The notes under the pieces are model-generated. The model did not search any database and was not told the origin of the DNA. It saw nothing but the letters and a program-made list of their open reading frames with translations. 64,000 bases of DNA from the NCBI GenBank assembly GCA_934162285.1, contig CAKPHY010000004.1:1-64000 (forward strand). The letters are read 5' to 3'. This stretch comes from an uncultured Bacilli bacterium. GTDB lineage: Bacteria; Bacillota_I; Bacilli_A; RF39; UBA660. The position numbers were made by a program, and so were the translations under genes. Of the stretch, positions 25,110 to 32,903 are shown in pieces; positions within the stretch are counted from its first letter, which is position 1, and each line of letters begins with the position of its first letter.

Positions 25110-26503
25110 AGATAACTGATAAGTTCTGTACTGCTTGTGGAACACCATTTGATGGAAATAATGTTCAAGTTGTTCAACAACAAGTAGTTCAAGACACAAG
25201 CCCTGTTGTTAATTTTGATACTACATATTACGGAACTGAAAAAACAATATTAAGAAATACGTTAAAAGAAGAAATACAAAGTCAAGGAGAAAATGTTTCA
25301 CTATTATCAACAAGAAGTTTAAATACCAAAAGAAATATATTATTAGTTATATTTGGAATAATTACACTTCTTTGCACTTTGTTATATTTTTTAATTTACC
25401 CGTTAATTTTATGTGGATTTATTGAGTTTGTTGCTTTTATGATTTATTTAATTATTTCAAAAAGGCTTAACATATTAAATGTATTAACTAAAAAAGCAAT
25501 AAAAAGTCCAAATGAAGATTTGTCTAAAATAGTAAATGATATTAGAAATGAGAAACAAGATACCTTCTTGCCACAAATTATTAAGGTAATGATTGTTATA
25601 TTTGCTGCAATATTTATACCAAGTGTTATGTTCTTCCAACCAAAACTTTTATTCACTAGATATGGCGATGGATATCAAGTATTTAGATATACAAGAGGAA
25701 TAGTTCAAGAAAGCACTGAAATAAATATACCAAGCACATATAAGAATAAACCTGTTCTAGCGATTGGTGAAAGTGCATTTGCAAATACTAATGTTACAAA
25801 AGTTAGTATACCTTATGGTGTTGAAAGTATAAAAACGAAAGCATTTTATAATGCAAGTAATATTACAACAATAGAAATACCTTCTACTGTGTATGAAATA
25901 CGAGGCGATGCTTTTGCCTATATGACTAATTTAACTCATATTTCTTTACCTGAAGGATTAAAAGAAATAAGAGGTGGAGCATTTGCTTATGACTATAACT
26001 TAACAAATGTTAAATTACCAAATTCACTTGAATATCTTGGAGGTAGTGCATTTTCACATTGTAGTTCAATTACTGAAATGACTATTCCAAGTAAAGTAAC
26101 TGAAATAAATGGTGCTACTTTTGAATATATGACATCATTAAGAACAATTAACTTGCATGAAGGAATTACATATATTCACGGCGAAGTATTTATGGGTGAT
26201 ACAAGTTTAAATAATGTAAAACTACCATCAAAAATAACTGAAATTAAGGGTAGCACATTTGAAAATTGTAGTTCATTAACTTCAATAGAGATACCAGAGG
26301 GAGTAACAAGAATTGGGGGACATGCTTTCTATGGTTGTTCAAGTTTAAGTTATGTATATGTCCCTAGAACGGTTGTTGAAATAGGGAGTTCTGCATTTAG
26401 AAAATGTTATTCTTTAAGAAGCATAACAATACCAAGAAATGCAGTAGTAAATGAGAGAGCATTTAAAGAGAGTCCTACTTCAATAAGCTATTATAACTAC
26501 TAG
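25094..26503 (+). CDS. C-terminal part of the zinc-ribbon protein with BspA-type leucine-rich repeats
   Basis: A 469-residue frame overlapping the previous one by 16 bases. It opens with the second zinc-ribbon knuckle (DKFCTACGTPF), then a Gln-rich linker, two pairs of membrane helices (about 75-125 and 155-185) and about nine BspA/LRR_5 repeats of the form AFxxxxxLTxIxIPxGVxxI to the end. Such repeats are common on surface proteins that bind host or wall ligands. Restoring one base near 25105 joins both frames, giving CxxCG, 8 residues, then FCxxCG, the exact spacing of common zinc ribbons. A real single-base loss or a sequencing error are both possible. Confidence 0.8.
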   Translation: MWSNIKITDKFCTACGTPFDGNNVQVVQQQVVQDTSPVVNFDTTYYGTEKTILRNTLKEEIQSQGENVSLLSTRSLNTKRNILLVIFGIITLLCTLLYFLIYPLILCGFIEFVAFMIYLIISKRLNILNVLTKKAIKSPNEDLSKIVNDIRNEKQDTFLPQIIKVMIVIFAAIFIPSVMFFQPKLLFTRYGDGYQVFRYTRGIVQESTEINIPSTYKNKPVLAIGESAFANTNVTKVSIPYGVESIKTKAFYNASNITTIEIPSTVYEIRGDAFAYMTNLTHISLPEGLKEIRGGAFAYDYNLTNVKLPNSLEYLGGSAFSHCSSITEMTIPSKVTEINGATFEYMTSLRTINLHEGITYIHGEVFMGDTSLNNVKLPSKITEIKGSTFENCSSLTSIEIPEGVTRIGGHAFYGCSSLSYVYVPRTVVEIGSSAFRKCYSLRSITIPRNAVVNERAFKESPTSISYYNY

Positions 26504-26512
26504 GAGTATGTA

Positions 26513-28276
26513 ATGAATAATGAATATAAGTTTATACACTTACTTTATGTCCCAACAATGAATTGCAATATGCAATGTAAATATTGTTATTTAAAAGAAA
26601 ATACAATAGATTTAAAACATGATGATAAATACTTAAAAACTTTGGAATATGCAGTAAAAAAATTTAGAGATGCAGGAGTTGTTCCTTTCAACATTTCACT
26701 TCATGGTGGCGAAGTAACAACTCTTTCCAAAGAAGATTTTAGAGATATAATTGAGTTCATTTCTAATTACTACAAAAATAATAAAAAAATAATTGAAGAT
26801 AATGGTTTTAGACTTGGAGAGCCACATATCAAAACAAACCTCTTAAATCTTGAAAAGCATATTGATGCAATTAGAGATTTTAATGTATCTATTAGTGGAA
26901 GTTTAGATTTACCATTTTCATTACATGAGGAATATAGAGTAACAAAAGGAAATCAAAAAACATTAGATAAAATACTTAATAATATTAAATTATTAGAAAA
27001 TATACCTAATAAAAAGAAAGTGTCAGCTACTATTTTTAAAGAACACTATGATAAACTTGATGAAATAGTAAAAGATATTAAATATTTAGAAAAAAATACT
27101 TGTCTTGATATGAACGATTTTAACTTTATGATTGGTTTTGTATCAAAAGACGATAAAGTATTACATGCAATGAGTGAAGAAGAACAAGTTAATTTATATA
27201 ATAGAATGAAAAAAGAGTTCTTAAATACTTCACTAGATTATGGAGTAAGAAATACTTGGTTTGCAGAGTTTAATCCTACTTATTGCACTAATTGTGATAA
27301 TTGTGGGGAAAAGTTTTTTCTACTTGAAAGAGATGGCGATATATATTCTTGTGTAAGAGGTCAAAAAAATCCTGATTTCTATTATGGTAACATTTACAGA
27401 GATACAGTAGAAAATATTATGAATAATGCTAGGATAAAAATATTTGAAAATCATAATAGAGTTGGATTTAATGAGGAATGTCTTAATTGTAAATATTTAT
27501 ATTTATGCAAAACAGGTTGTCCTTATGTAAAAAATAATTACAAAACAAATAAATCATATACTTGCAAATTACAGCAAGAAATATATAAGGATAATGCAGA
27601 ATTATATAAAGAAGATGCTTATAACGAAGAATCAATATATATGTATTTGAGTAAAATGCATCCAAGTATTGCTTCAAAATACTATCCTCCTGAAAAGCAA
27701 ATGACAACAGATGGTATTCCTAAATTAAATGAGATAATATCAAATGACGAAAAACTTAAAAATATTTATAGTTCTGATATTTTCATATTAAAAGTTGATG
27801 ATGAAGAATATAAGCTGCAATCACAAATATTAAAAAATAATAGAGATATTATATACTTGACTGAAAAAAGTAATATAAAATTGTATATTAAAAAAGGTGT
27901 ATTAGAGGATTGCGATTATCCTGCAAATAATTCATTATATATGATGTTATTAAGTGGTAATTTAGTTCAATATGGTGATGAAAACAGGATTAAACAAGAA
28001 CATATAATGACACATCAAATATATACTAATACTATTTTAAAGAAAAAATCTGATAAGAAAAATTATTATTGTATTGATATTACCAATATATTATCGTTGT
28101 ATTATAATGATATTTCTAGTGATAATCCAAATAACTTGTTTTTTACAACATCGGAATTAAGAGATTATCATTATTTAAAACAAAAAAATAATGCTTATTA
28201 CCATATACAAGCAATAAATCTACCATTTCAAAATATAGAATTTTTCTATATAGACTGTAAGGAGGATATAAAATGA
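26513..28276 (+). CDS. Radical SAM/SPASM peptide-modifying enzyme (putative)
   Basis: A 587-residue radical SAM enzyme. The 4Fe-4S motif CNMQCKYCY (Cys18, 22, 25) sits at the start of the barrel, with LHGGEVTT as the GGE motif. A SPASM-type Cys set follows: C-x2-C-x2-C at about 257-263, Cys near 279, and CLNCKYLYLCKTGC at about 323-336, then Cys350. SPASM enzymes use auxiliary clusters to modify peptides or sulfatases. A further 200 residues after the SPASM have no recognised domain and could bind the substrate. Its TGA overlaps the ATG of the short 28273 gene (ATGA), so that protein is the natural substrate candidate. I cannot assign a named subfamily. Confidence 0.85.
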   Translation: MNNEYKFIHLLYVPTMNCNMQCKYCYLKENTIDLKHDDKYLKTLEYAVKKFRDAGVVPFNISLHGGEVTTLSKEDFRDIIEFISNYYKNNKKIIEDNGFRLGEPHIKTNLLNLEKHIDAIRDFNVSISGSLDLPFSLHEEYRVTKGNQKTLDKILNNIKLLENIPNKKKVSATIFKEHYDKLDEIVKDIKYLEKNTCLDMNDFNFMIGFVSKDDKVLHAMSEEEQVNLYNRMKKEFLNTSLDYGVRNTWFAEFNPTYCTNCDNCGEKFFLLERDGDIYSCVRGQKNPDFYYGNIYRDTVENIMNNARIKIFENHNRVGFNEECLNCKYLYLCKTGCPYVKNNYKTNKSYTCKLQQEIYKDNAELYKEDAYNEESIYMYLSKMHPSIASKYYPPEKQMTTDGIPKLNEIISNDEKLKNIYSSDIFILKVDDEEYKLQSQILKNNRDIIYLTEKSNIKLYIKKGVLEDCDYPANNSLYMMLLSGNLVQYGDENRIKQEHIMTHQIYTNTILKKKSDKKNYYCIDITNILSLYYNDISSDNPNNLFFTTSELRDYHYLKQKNNAYYHIQAINLPFQNIEFFYIDCKEDIK

Positions 28277-28635
28277 TTGATAAAAAACCGAAAACATATA
28301 ATGAAATTGTTAGAATGAAAAAATGTTATACATTAACACAATACTTTTCTAATATAACTGAAAATATGTTTAATGAGATTTATAATTTTTTAGGGGAAAA
28401 TCCTGATAATACTATTGTAGCAAACCAAAGAGTATTATCATTTGTTAATAGTGCTACACAAGTCGTTAAGTCTTTACCATTAGTGCCTAAAAATTCATCT
28501 TTTGATAGTATAAAGATTGGTAAAAGTGGTGTTTCAGTAGTTCCTCATTATAGTCCAAGTTCTAGTTCTGATCGGGGGGGATCTTCTAGCAACAATAATA
28601 ACAATAATAATAACAATAACAATAATAATAGATAG
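28273..28635 (+). CDS. Short protein with Ser/Gly/Asn tail, candidate radical-SAM substrate
   Basis: A 120-residue protein without membrane segments. The first about 85 residues could be a leader (helical, with a Cys at about 18). The end is low-complexity: VVPHYSPSSSSDRGGSSS, then 13 Asn and a final Arg. It is translationally coupled to the radical SAM gene. The single His-Tyr-Ser and the Ser/Asp/Arg/Asn-rich tail are plausible targets, by analogy with His-Xaa-Ser and Gly-rich systems, but this is inference. A run of seven G (28574-28580) encodes Arg-Gly-Gly just before the tail, and the Asn stretch is a pure AAY repeat. Confidence 0.7.
   Translation: MIDKKPKTYNEIVRMKKCYTLTQYFSNITENMFNEIYNFLGENPDNTIVANQRVLSFVNSATQVVKSLPLVPKNSSFDSIKIGKSGVSVVPHYSPSSSSDRGGSSSNNNNNNNNNNNNNR
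28574..28619 (+). repeat. G7 homopolymer plus (AAY)13 trinucleotide tract
   Basis: Seven consecutive G at 28574-28580, flanked by GATC on both sides, followed after SSS by 13 Asn codons of AAC/AAT. In a genome with about 25% G+C a G7 run is out of character. Both tracts are slippage-prone and lie in the tail-coding part of the short protein. Confidence 0.85.
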
Positions 28636-28652
28636 AATTGAGAGGAAAATAT

Positions 28653-30113
28653 ATGAACGATTCTAATAATGTGTTAGGTAACAATAACGTTACACCAACA
28701 CCACAACCTGATAATGCAAACAAATTTATACCAACATCAGAAAATAATATTAATAACAATGTAAATATATCAACAGTAGATGCCAATGCTGTGTTTGGAA
28801 TCAATACAACACCTGAACAACCACAAAACGAAATATCACAAACAAATCAAAATAATACACCTGCACAACCACAATCTAGCTTTAATTTACAAGTAAATAA
28901 TACAATTCCTAGTAATAACATAAACCCAACTCCTGTTAGTCCAACTACTACTGTTAATCCTACACCACAACCTATTCAAAATGCTAATAATACACCATCA
29001 CAACAAGACTTTTCTTCAAGTAATACAATAAATGATGATGAATTATTAAGGGCATTTATTGGAAATAATTATGAAAAAATTACAACAAGACAATTTAACT
29101 TTGCAGGATTTTTCTTTAATTCATTATATATGTGTTATAGAAAGATGTTTGGATATGGTATATTAACATTTTTAATATATTTTGTATTATATAATATTGT
29201 TAATGCTTTTGCACCTTCGTTGTCATTGGTATTACCAATAGGAATATGTGTAGCAGTAGGACTTATGGTTAATAAAATATACTTGTCCTATGCTAAAAAG
29301 AAAGTAGCAATAATAAGAGCAAGTTATCCACAAAAAAGCAACGAAGAATTAAAATCAATATGTGCTGATAAGGGTGGAACAAGTGTTGGAAAAATATTCT
29401 TGGGTCTACTAGCACAATTTGGTATAGCACTTGTTGCATTGTTTATAATGGCTTTAATTGGTATTGGAAGTTTCAGTGGTGATTTCTTTAATCCAAATAA
29501 TTGGAATATAACAGATGATGGTAGTGGCCCAAACAAAAATAATACAAATAATAATGGTTCTTCTACTAATGGAACATTACTAGAAAATGTTAGTGTTAAT
29601 GGATATGGATGTATGAATTCAAAATGTAATGTTATTATTGAAAGTCCAGATGGTAATTCAGAAGATTATGTACTAGGAATTAGCAATAGCGATTTCTTTA
29701 ATAAATTAGGAGATTATAAAGATTATATAAAATTAGATATCTATTATAATAAAAAGGGAAGTAGTAAAACTATTGTTAGATATAAAATATATCTAAAATC
29801 TAATAACGAGGATATAAGTAGTGTTTCAACTGAAAGTGAATTAAGAGATAAAATAGGATTATATTCATTAGGTACACATACCGAAACAATGACATTAAAA
29901 GAAATAGGAACAACAGGTTTTGGCTTTTCTGATGATCAGTCATATACATATACTGAATACACTTTTGTTAATAGTAAAAATATTGAATATGAAATGAAAT
30001 ATAAAAATGATAATGGCCCATCAAATCTTACTGAAGGTAAACAATATAGTGTTACTTTTGAAGTAACTGAAGGAACATTTGATTATGAATATTATATTCA
30101 ATCTATAAAATAA
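28653..30113 (+). CDS. Membrane protein with Asn/Pro/Gln-rich head and DUF2628-like helices
   Basis: A 486-residue protein. The first about 130 residues are disordered, rich in Asn, Pro, Gln and Thr. Next is a DUF2628-like block (FNFAGFFFNSLYMCYRKMFGYG) with about four membrane helices to residue 270. An extracellular beta-rich domain follows an Asn/Ser linker. I choose the ATG at 28653, since GAGAGG precedes it. A TTG at 28638 would lie in that site. The gene ends the island's operon and follows the short tail protein by 17 nt, so it may export or display that product, though nothing in the sequence proves it. A strong terminator follows. Confidence 0.78.
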   Translation: MNDSNNVLGNNNVTPTPQPDNANKFIPTSENNINNNVNISTVDANAVFGINTTPEQPQNEISQTNQNNTPAQPQSSFNLQVNNTIPSNNINPTPVSPTTTVNPTPQPIQNANNTPSQQDFSSSNTINDDELLRAFIGNNYEKITTRQFNFAGFFFNSLYMCYRKMFGYGILTFLIYFVLYNIVNAFAPSLSLVLPIGICVAVGLMVNKIYLSYAKKKVAIIRASYPQKSNEELKSICADKGGTSVGKIFLGLLAQFGIALVALFIMALIGIGSFSGDFFNPNNWNITDDGSGPNKNNTNNNGSSTNGTLLENVSVNGYGCMNSKCNVIIESPDGNSEDYVLGISNSDFFNKLGDYKDYIKLDIYYNKKGSSKTIVRYKIYLKSNNEDISSVSTESELRDKIGLYSLGTHTETMTLKEIGTTGFGFSDDQSYTYTEYTFVNSKNIEYEMKYKNDNGPSNLTEGKQYSVTFEVTEGTFDYEYYIQSIK

Positions 30114-30123
30114 TAAAAGAAAG

Positions 30124-30152
30124 CTATATGAAAAAAATCATATAGTTTTTTT
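30124..30152 (+). terminator. Terminator of the island operon
   Basis: CTATATGA (30124-30131), loop A6, TCATATAG (30138-30145), then T7. Confidence 0.85.
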
Positions 30153-30219
30153 ATATAAAAAAATGACTAGCAATTTAACTAATGATACTACTTCATCTTT
30201 TGTTGAAACTTCATTAATT

Positions 30220-31152
30220 AATAATGAATTATTTGGAGCAAATTATAGCCGTCTGATAAAATCCAGAACACGAATTTATAAATTTTATTAATAATAGACT
30301 TATCATTAAACTCTTCTAGAACAGCTTCTAGAGGAGTTTTATAATTTAAACATTTTCTAGGATAATTATTAATCCAATTAGCGATGTTATTGATATTTTC
30401 GCAGAAATAGTTTCTATTAAAGTTTTTTAGGAATAAAATATCTAATCATACTATTTTGTTTTTCTTTCTGTAATGGTTAGAAGACATTCATGCTTACGAC
30501 GGCTAGTACCAATTATAGTATCAATTTCAAGGTGACCAAAAGTAGAACGATTATTAATTTCTTCAGGCCTATTTTCGATACTATAAGGTATTTTACTAAT
30601 AGGAAGAGAATTTTTATCTTTATATTCATATTCTGGTTTATATTTCATGCTTCTTGTATCCCCAAGTTTAACATTTATAATACCATATCTAATAGCGTTA
30701 TAAATGGTAGGAACAATAATTTCACAGAAACCATTTTTTTTAAAATAATTATGAACTTGCATATAACCAACAATTACATCAGGAGCCCATTTATCTATTT
30801 TAATTTTATCTTCAATATATTTAGCCATATTAGTATATTTACGTAGCTTATATTCACCTTTAGATAAACCACGTTTAAATAAATAATTATTATGTGCATC
30901 GGTAGCATTATAAGGATTTTCGATAGTTCTACCAGCTCTAACCATAAATCGATAAGATTTTTTGTTTTTAAGTTCTCTAGAAATAGTAGAACGATGAACG
31001 CCAAGATAGTTAGCTATATAAGTATTATTAAATAATCTTTTACCATTTTTATCTTTTTGCTCAATTAAAGTTTGAATAGTAGCTCTATCTTTTTCTGTTA
31101 AATGATGTTATTGATTTTCTTTCTTTTTTAGTGTATTATTTGTGTCAAACAT
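30220..31152 (-). pseudogene. IS30-family transposase remnant
   Basis: The minus strand encodes an IS30 transposase in pieces. It starts at 31152 (MFDTNNTLKKKENQ), hits an in-frame TAA at codon 15, then continues in the same frame with the HTH (YIANYLGVHRSTISREL) and the start of the catalytic core (KWAPDVIVGY, STFGHLEIDTIIG, LLTITERKTK), ending at 30451. After that only C-terminal scraps in other frames remain (IRYFIPK, then NYPRKCLNYKTPLEAV). About 100 residues of the core are deleted. It is inactive and marks the right side of the accessory island. The stretch 30153-30220 holds nothing I recognise. Confidence 0.85.
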
Positions 31153-31261
31153 ATGAAATTTCCTTTCTGTTTGTTGAGAATAGATATTATAGGTTATTCA
31201 TATGCCTTTTTCAATGCTTATTTGTTGCAATTCAAATTTAAAATAACATAGGTAAATAATA

Positions 31262-31290
31262 TTGACAAAAAAAATTTAAAAGTGTATTCT
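31262..31290 (+). promoter_or_regulatory. rel promoter
   Basis: TTGACA (31262-31267), 17 nt, TATTCT (31285-31290). Confidence 0.7.
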
Positions 31291-31317
31291 CATTATTAAC
31301 ATTTAGAAGGTGATCTT

Positions 31318-31410
31318 ATGGATAATAATAAGAATGTAATAAAAAAACACGTAATGTTTTTATCCTACTACGTGTTTTTGTGCTTTCAGGAGGTTTTTAA
31401 ATGGATGTAG
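31318..31410 (+). CDS. Leader peptide ORF upstream of rel (30 aa)
   Basis: A small frame with its own ribosome site (AGAAGGTGAT) starting 28 nt after the -10. It reads MDNNKNVIKKHVMFL..., contains two adjacent Tyr codons and ends with TAG at 31408-31410, 7 bases past the rel ATG at 31401. It runs through the complete hairpin at 31343-31379. Translation of the leader would melt that hairpin and deliver ribosomes to the rel start, so it looks regulatory. Whether the peptide itself matters is unknown. Confidence 0.5.
   Translation: MDNNKNVIKKHVMFLSYYVFLCFQEVFKWM
31343..31379 (+). terminator. Attenuator-like hairpin in the rel leader
   Basis: AAAAACACGTA (31343-31353) pairs perfectly with TACGTGTTTTT (31369-31379). 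The 11-bp stem has a 15-nt loop and ends in T5, 22 nt before the rel ATG. It lies between promoter and gene and inside the leader ORF. Confidence 0.7.
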
Positions 31411-32828
31411 AAAAATTATTAGAACTTATAGAAGATTATAATCCTGGTGAAGTTGAAAAAATCAAAAGAGCCTATTTATATGCTGCCTATTTGCATGATG
31501 GGCAATATCGTGAAAGTGGTGAAGCTTATATAATTCATCCCTTAAATGTCGCTTATATCTTAGCGGAAATGCATGCTGATAGTGATACCGTATGTGCTGG
31601 TCTTTTACATGATGTTTTAGAAGATACTAAAGCTAGTAAAGAAGATATTCAAAAAGAATTTAATAATGATATTGCCAGTTTAGTTGATGGGGTTACCAAA
31701 CTAGCTAAAATGAATTTTTCAACTAAAGAAGAAATGATCTATGCTAACACTAGAAAAATAATTACAAGTATAACTGAAGATGTTCGTATAATAATAATTA
31801 AACTTGCTGATCGCTTACATAATATGCGAACTCTTGAATATAAAACAACATTCAAACAAAAAGAAAATTCTTTAGAAACTATGGAAATATTTGTACCCAT
31901 AGCTTATTCTATTGGCGCCTATCGCATAAAATCTGAATTAGAAGATCTTGCATTTCGCTATCTAAAACCTGATAAATATCAAGAAATATCTGATCAAAAA
32001 GAAAAAATAGAAATAGATAGTCAAAAGTGTTTAAATGATATGCTTTTTGAAATATATAAAATTTTAAGTACTAATAATATACCTAGTGAAATAAAAGTTC
32101 GCACGAAAAACATTTATGGTATATATAAACGTGAACAAGAAGGAAATAAAATAACTACTATTCATGATTTATTAGCTCTTAAAATAATGGTTGACACTAT
32201 TACCAATTGTTATATCTCACTAGGACTCGTTCACTCTAAATACCATCCTATAAATGACAAATTTAAAGATTTCATCTGTAATCCCAAAACTAATATGTAT
32301 CAAAGTTTACATACAACAGTATTTGGACCCGATGATCATTTAGTTCAAACGCAAATAAGAACTTTTGCTATGGATAAAGTAGCTTCCTTTGGTTTAACAA
32401 CTTATTGGGATTTACAAAAAGGAGAAGCTCGTAATGAAATGCAAAAAGATTTAAGAACTAAGTTTCAATTCTATCGCTCTTTATCAGAGATAAATGATAC
32501 TTTTAGAGATAATGAATCTTTTGTACTTCAAGTAAAAAACGAATTATTTTCGGATCAAATCTTTGTTTACACTACTAGAGGGGAAGCAATCGCCTTACCA
32601 AAAGGATCAACTCCAATTGATTTTGCATATGCTTATGATGAAAATGTTGGTAATAAAATGAGTCGTGTTTACGTAAATGATAAAAAAGTAAAGTTTAACC
32701 ATCAATTGCAAAATAAAGATCGAGTAAGAATAATTATGAATTCCAATTCTTTCCCTAAAAAAGAATGGTTAGAAGAAGCCAAAACAACATTAGCTAAAAT
32801 GAAAATAAAAGAATATTTACATCTTTAA
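31401..32828 (+). CDS. rel: Rel/SpoT-type (p)ppGpp hydrolase-synthetase lacking the C-terminal half
   Basis: Alarmone enzyme of the RelA/SpoT family. The HD hydrolase domain looks intact (HDGQYRESGEAYIIHPLNVA, LLHDVLEDT, RLHNMRTL). The synthetase domain follows (IYGIYKR, DLLALKI, FICNPKTNMYQSLHTTVFGP), then a TGS domain (FVYTTRGEAIALPKGSTPID). The protein stops at 475 residues, so the helical, zinc-finger and ACT regulatory domains of long Rel proteins (about 730) are absent. In the synthetase the usual EVQIRT reads QTQIRT and AAHW reads TTYW, suggesting weak or lost synthesis. Ribosome site AGGAGG. A leader ORF and hairpin precede it. Confidence 0.88.
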   Translation: MDVEKLLELIEDYNPGEVEKIKRAYLYAAYLHDGQYRESGEAYIIHPLNVAYILAEMHADSDTVCAGLLHDVLEDTKASKEDIQKEFNNDIASLVDGVTKLAKMNFSTKEEMIYANTRKIITSITEDVRIIIIKLADRLHNMRTLEYKTTFKQKENSLETMEIFVPIAYSIGAYRIKSELEDLAFRYLKPDKYQEISDQKEKIEIDSQKCLNDMLFEIYKILSTNNIPSEIKVRTKNIYGIYKREQEGNKITTIHDLLALKIMVDTITNCYISLGLVHSKYHPINDKFKDFICNPKTNMYQSLHTTVFGPDDHLVQTQIRTFAMDKVASFGLTTYWDLQKGEARNEMQKDLRTKFQFYRSLSEINDTFRDNESFVLQVKNELFSDQIFVYTTRGEAIALPKGSTPIDFAYAYDENVGNKMSRVYVNDKKVKFNHQLQNKDRVRIIMNSNSFPKKEWLEEAKTTLAKMKIKEYLHL

Positions 32829-32838
32829 TGTCAACAAG

Positions 32839-32861
32839 AAGGTCAATTTGACCTCTTTTTT
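32839..32861 (+). terminator. Terminator after rel
   Basis: AGGTCA-ATT-TGACCT (32840-32854) followed by C and T6. Confidence 0.6.
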
Positions 32862-32903
32862 AATAAAAAAAAATAACTATGCTATACTAATAATGGTGAT
32901 AAT

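Noticed and set aside
25085..25115. Programmed -1 frameshifting in the zinc-ribbon gene
   Set aside because: No X-XXY-YYZ slippery site or following stable stem is visible. A plain single-base loss is simpler.
28574..28619. CRISPR or direct-repeat array at the AAY run
   Set aside because: It is a coding trinucleotide repeat without spacers. No CRISPR-like repeat-spacer pattern was seen anywhere in the window.
30220..31260. Terminal inverted repeats of the IS30 element
   Set aside because: Candidate ends share only a weak TGAATT...CAAAT similarity, not enough to define element boundaries or a target duplication.
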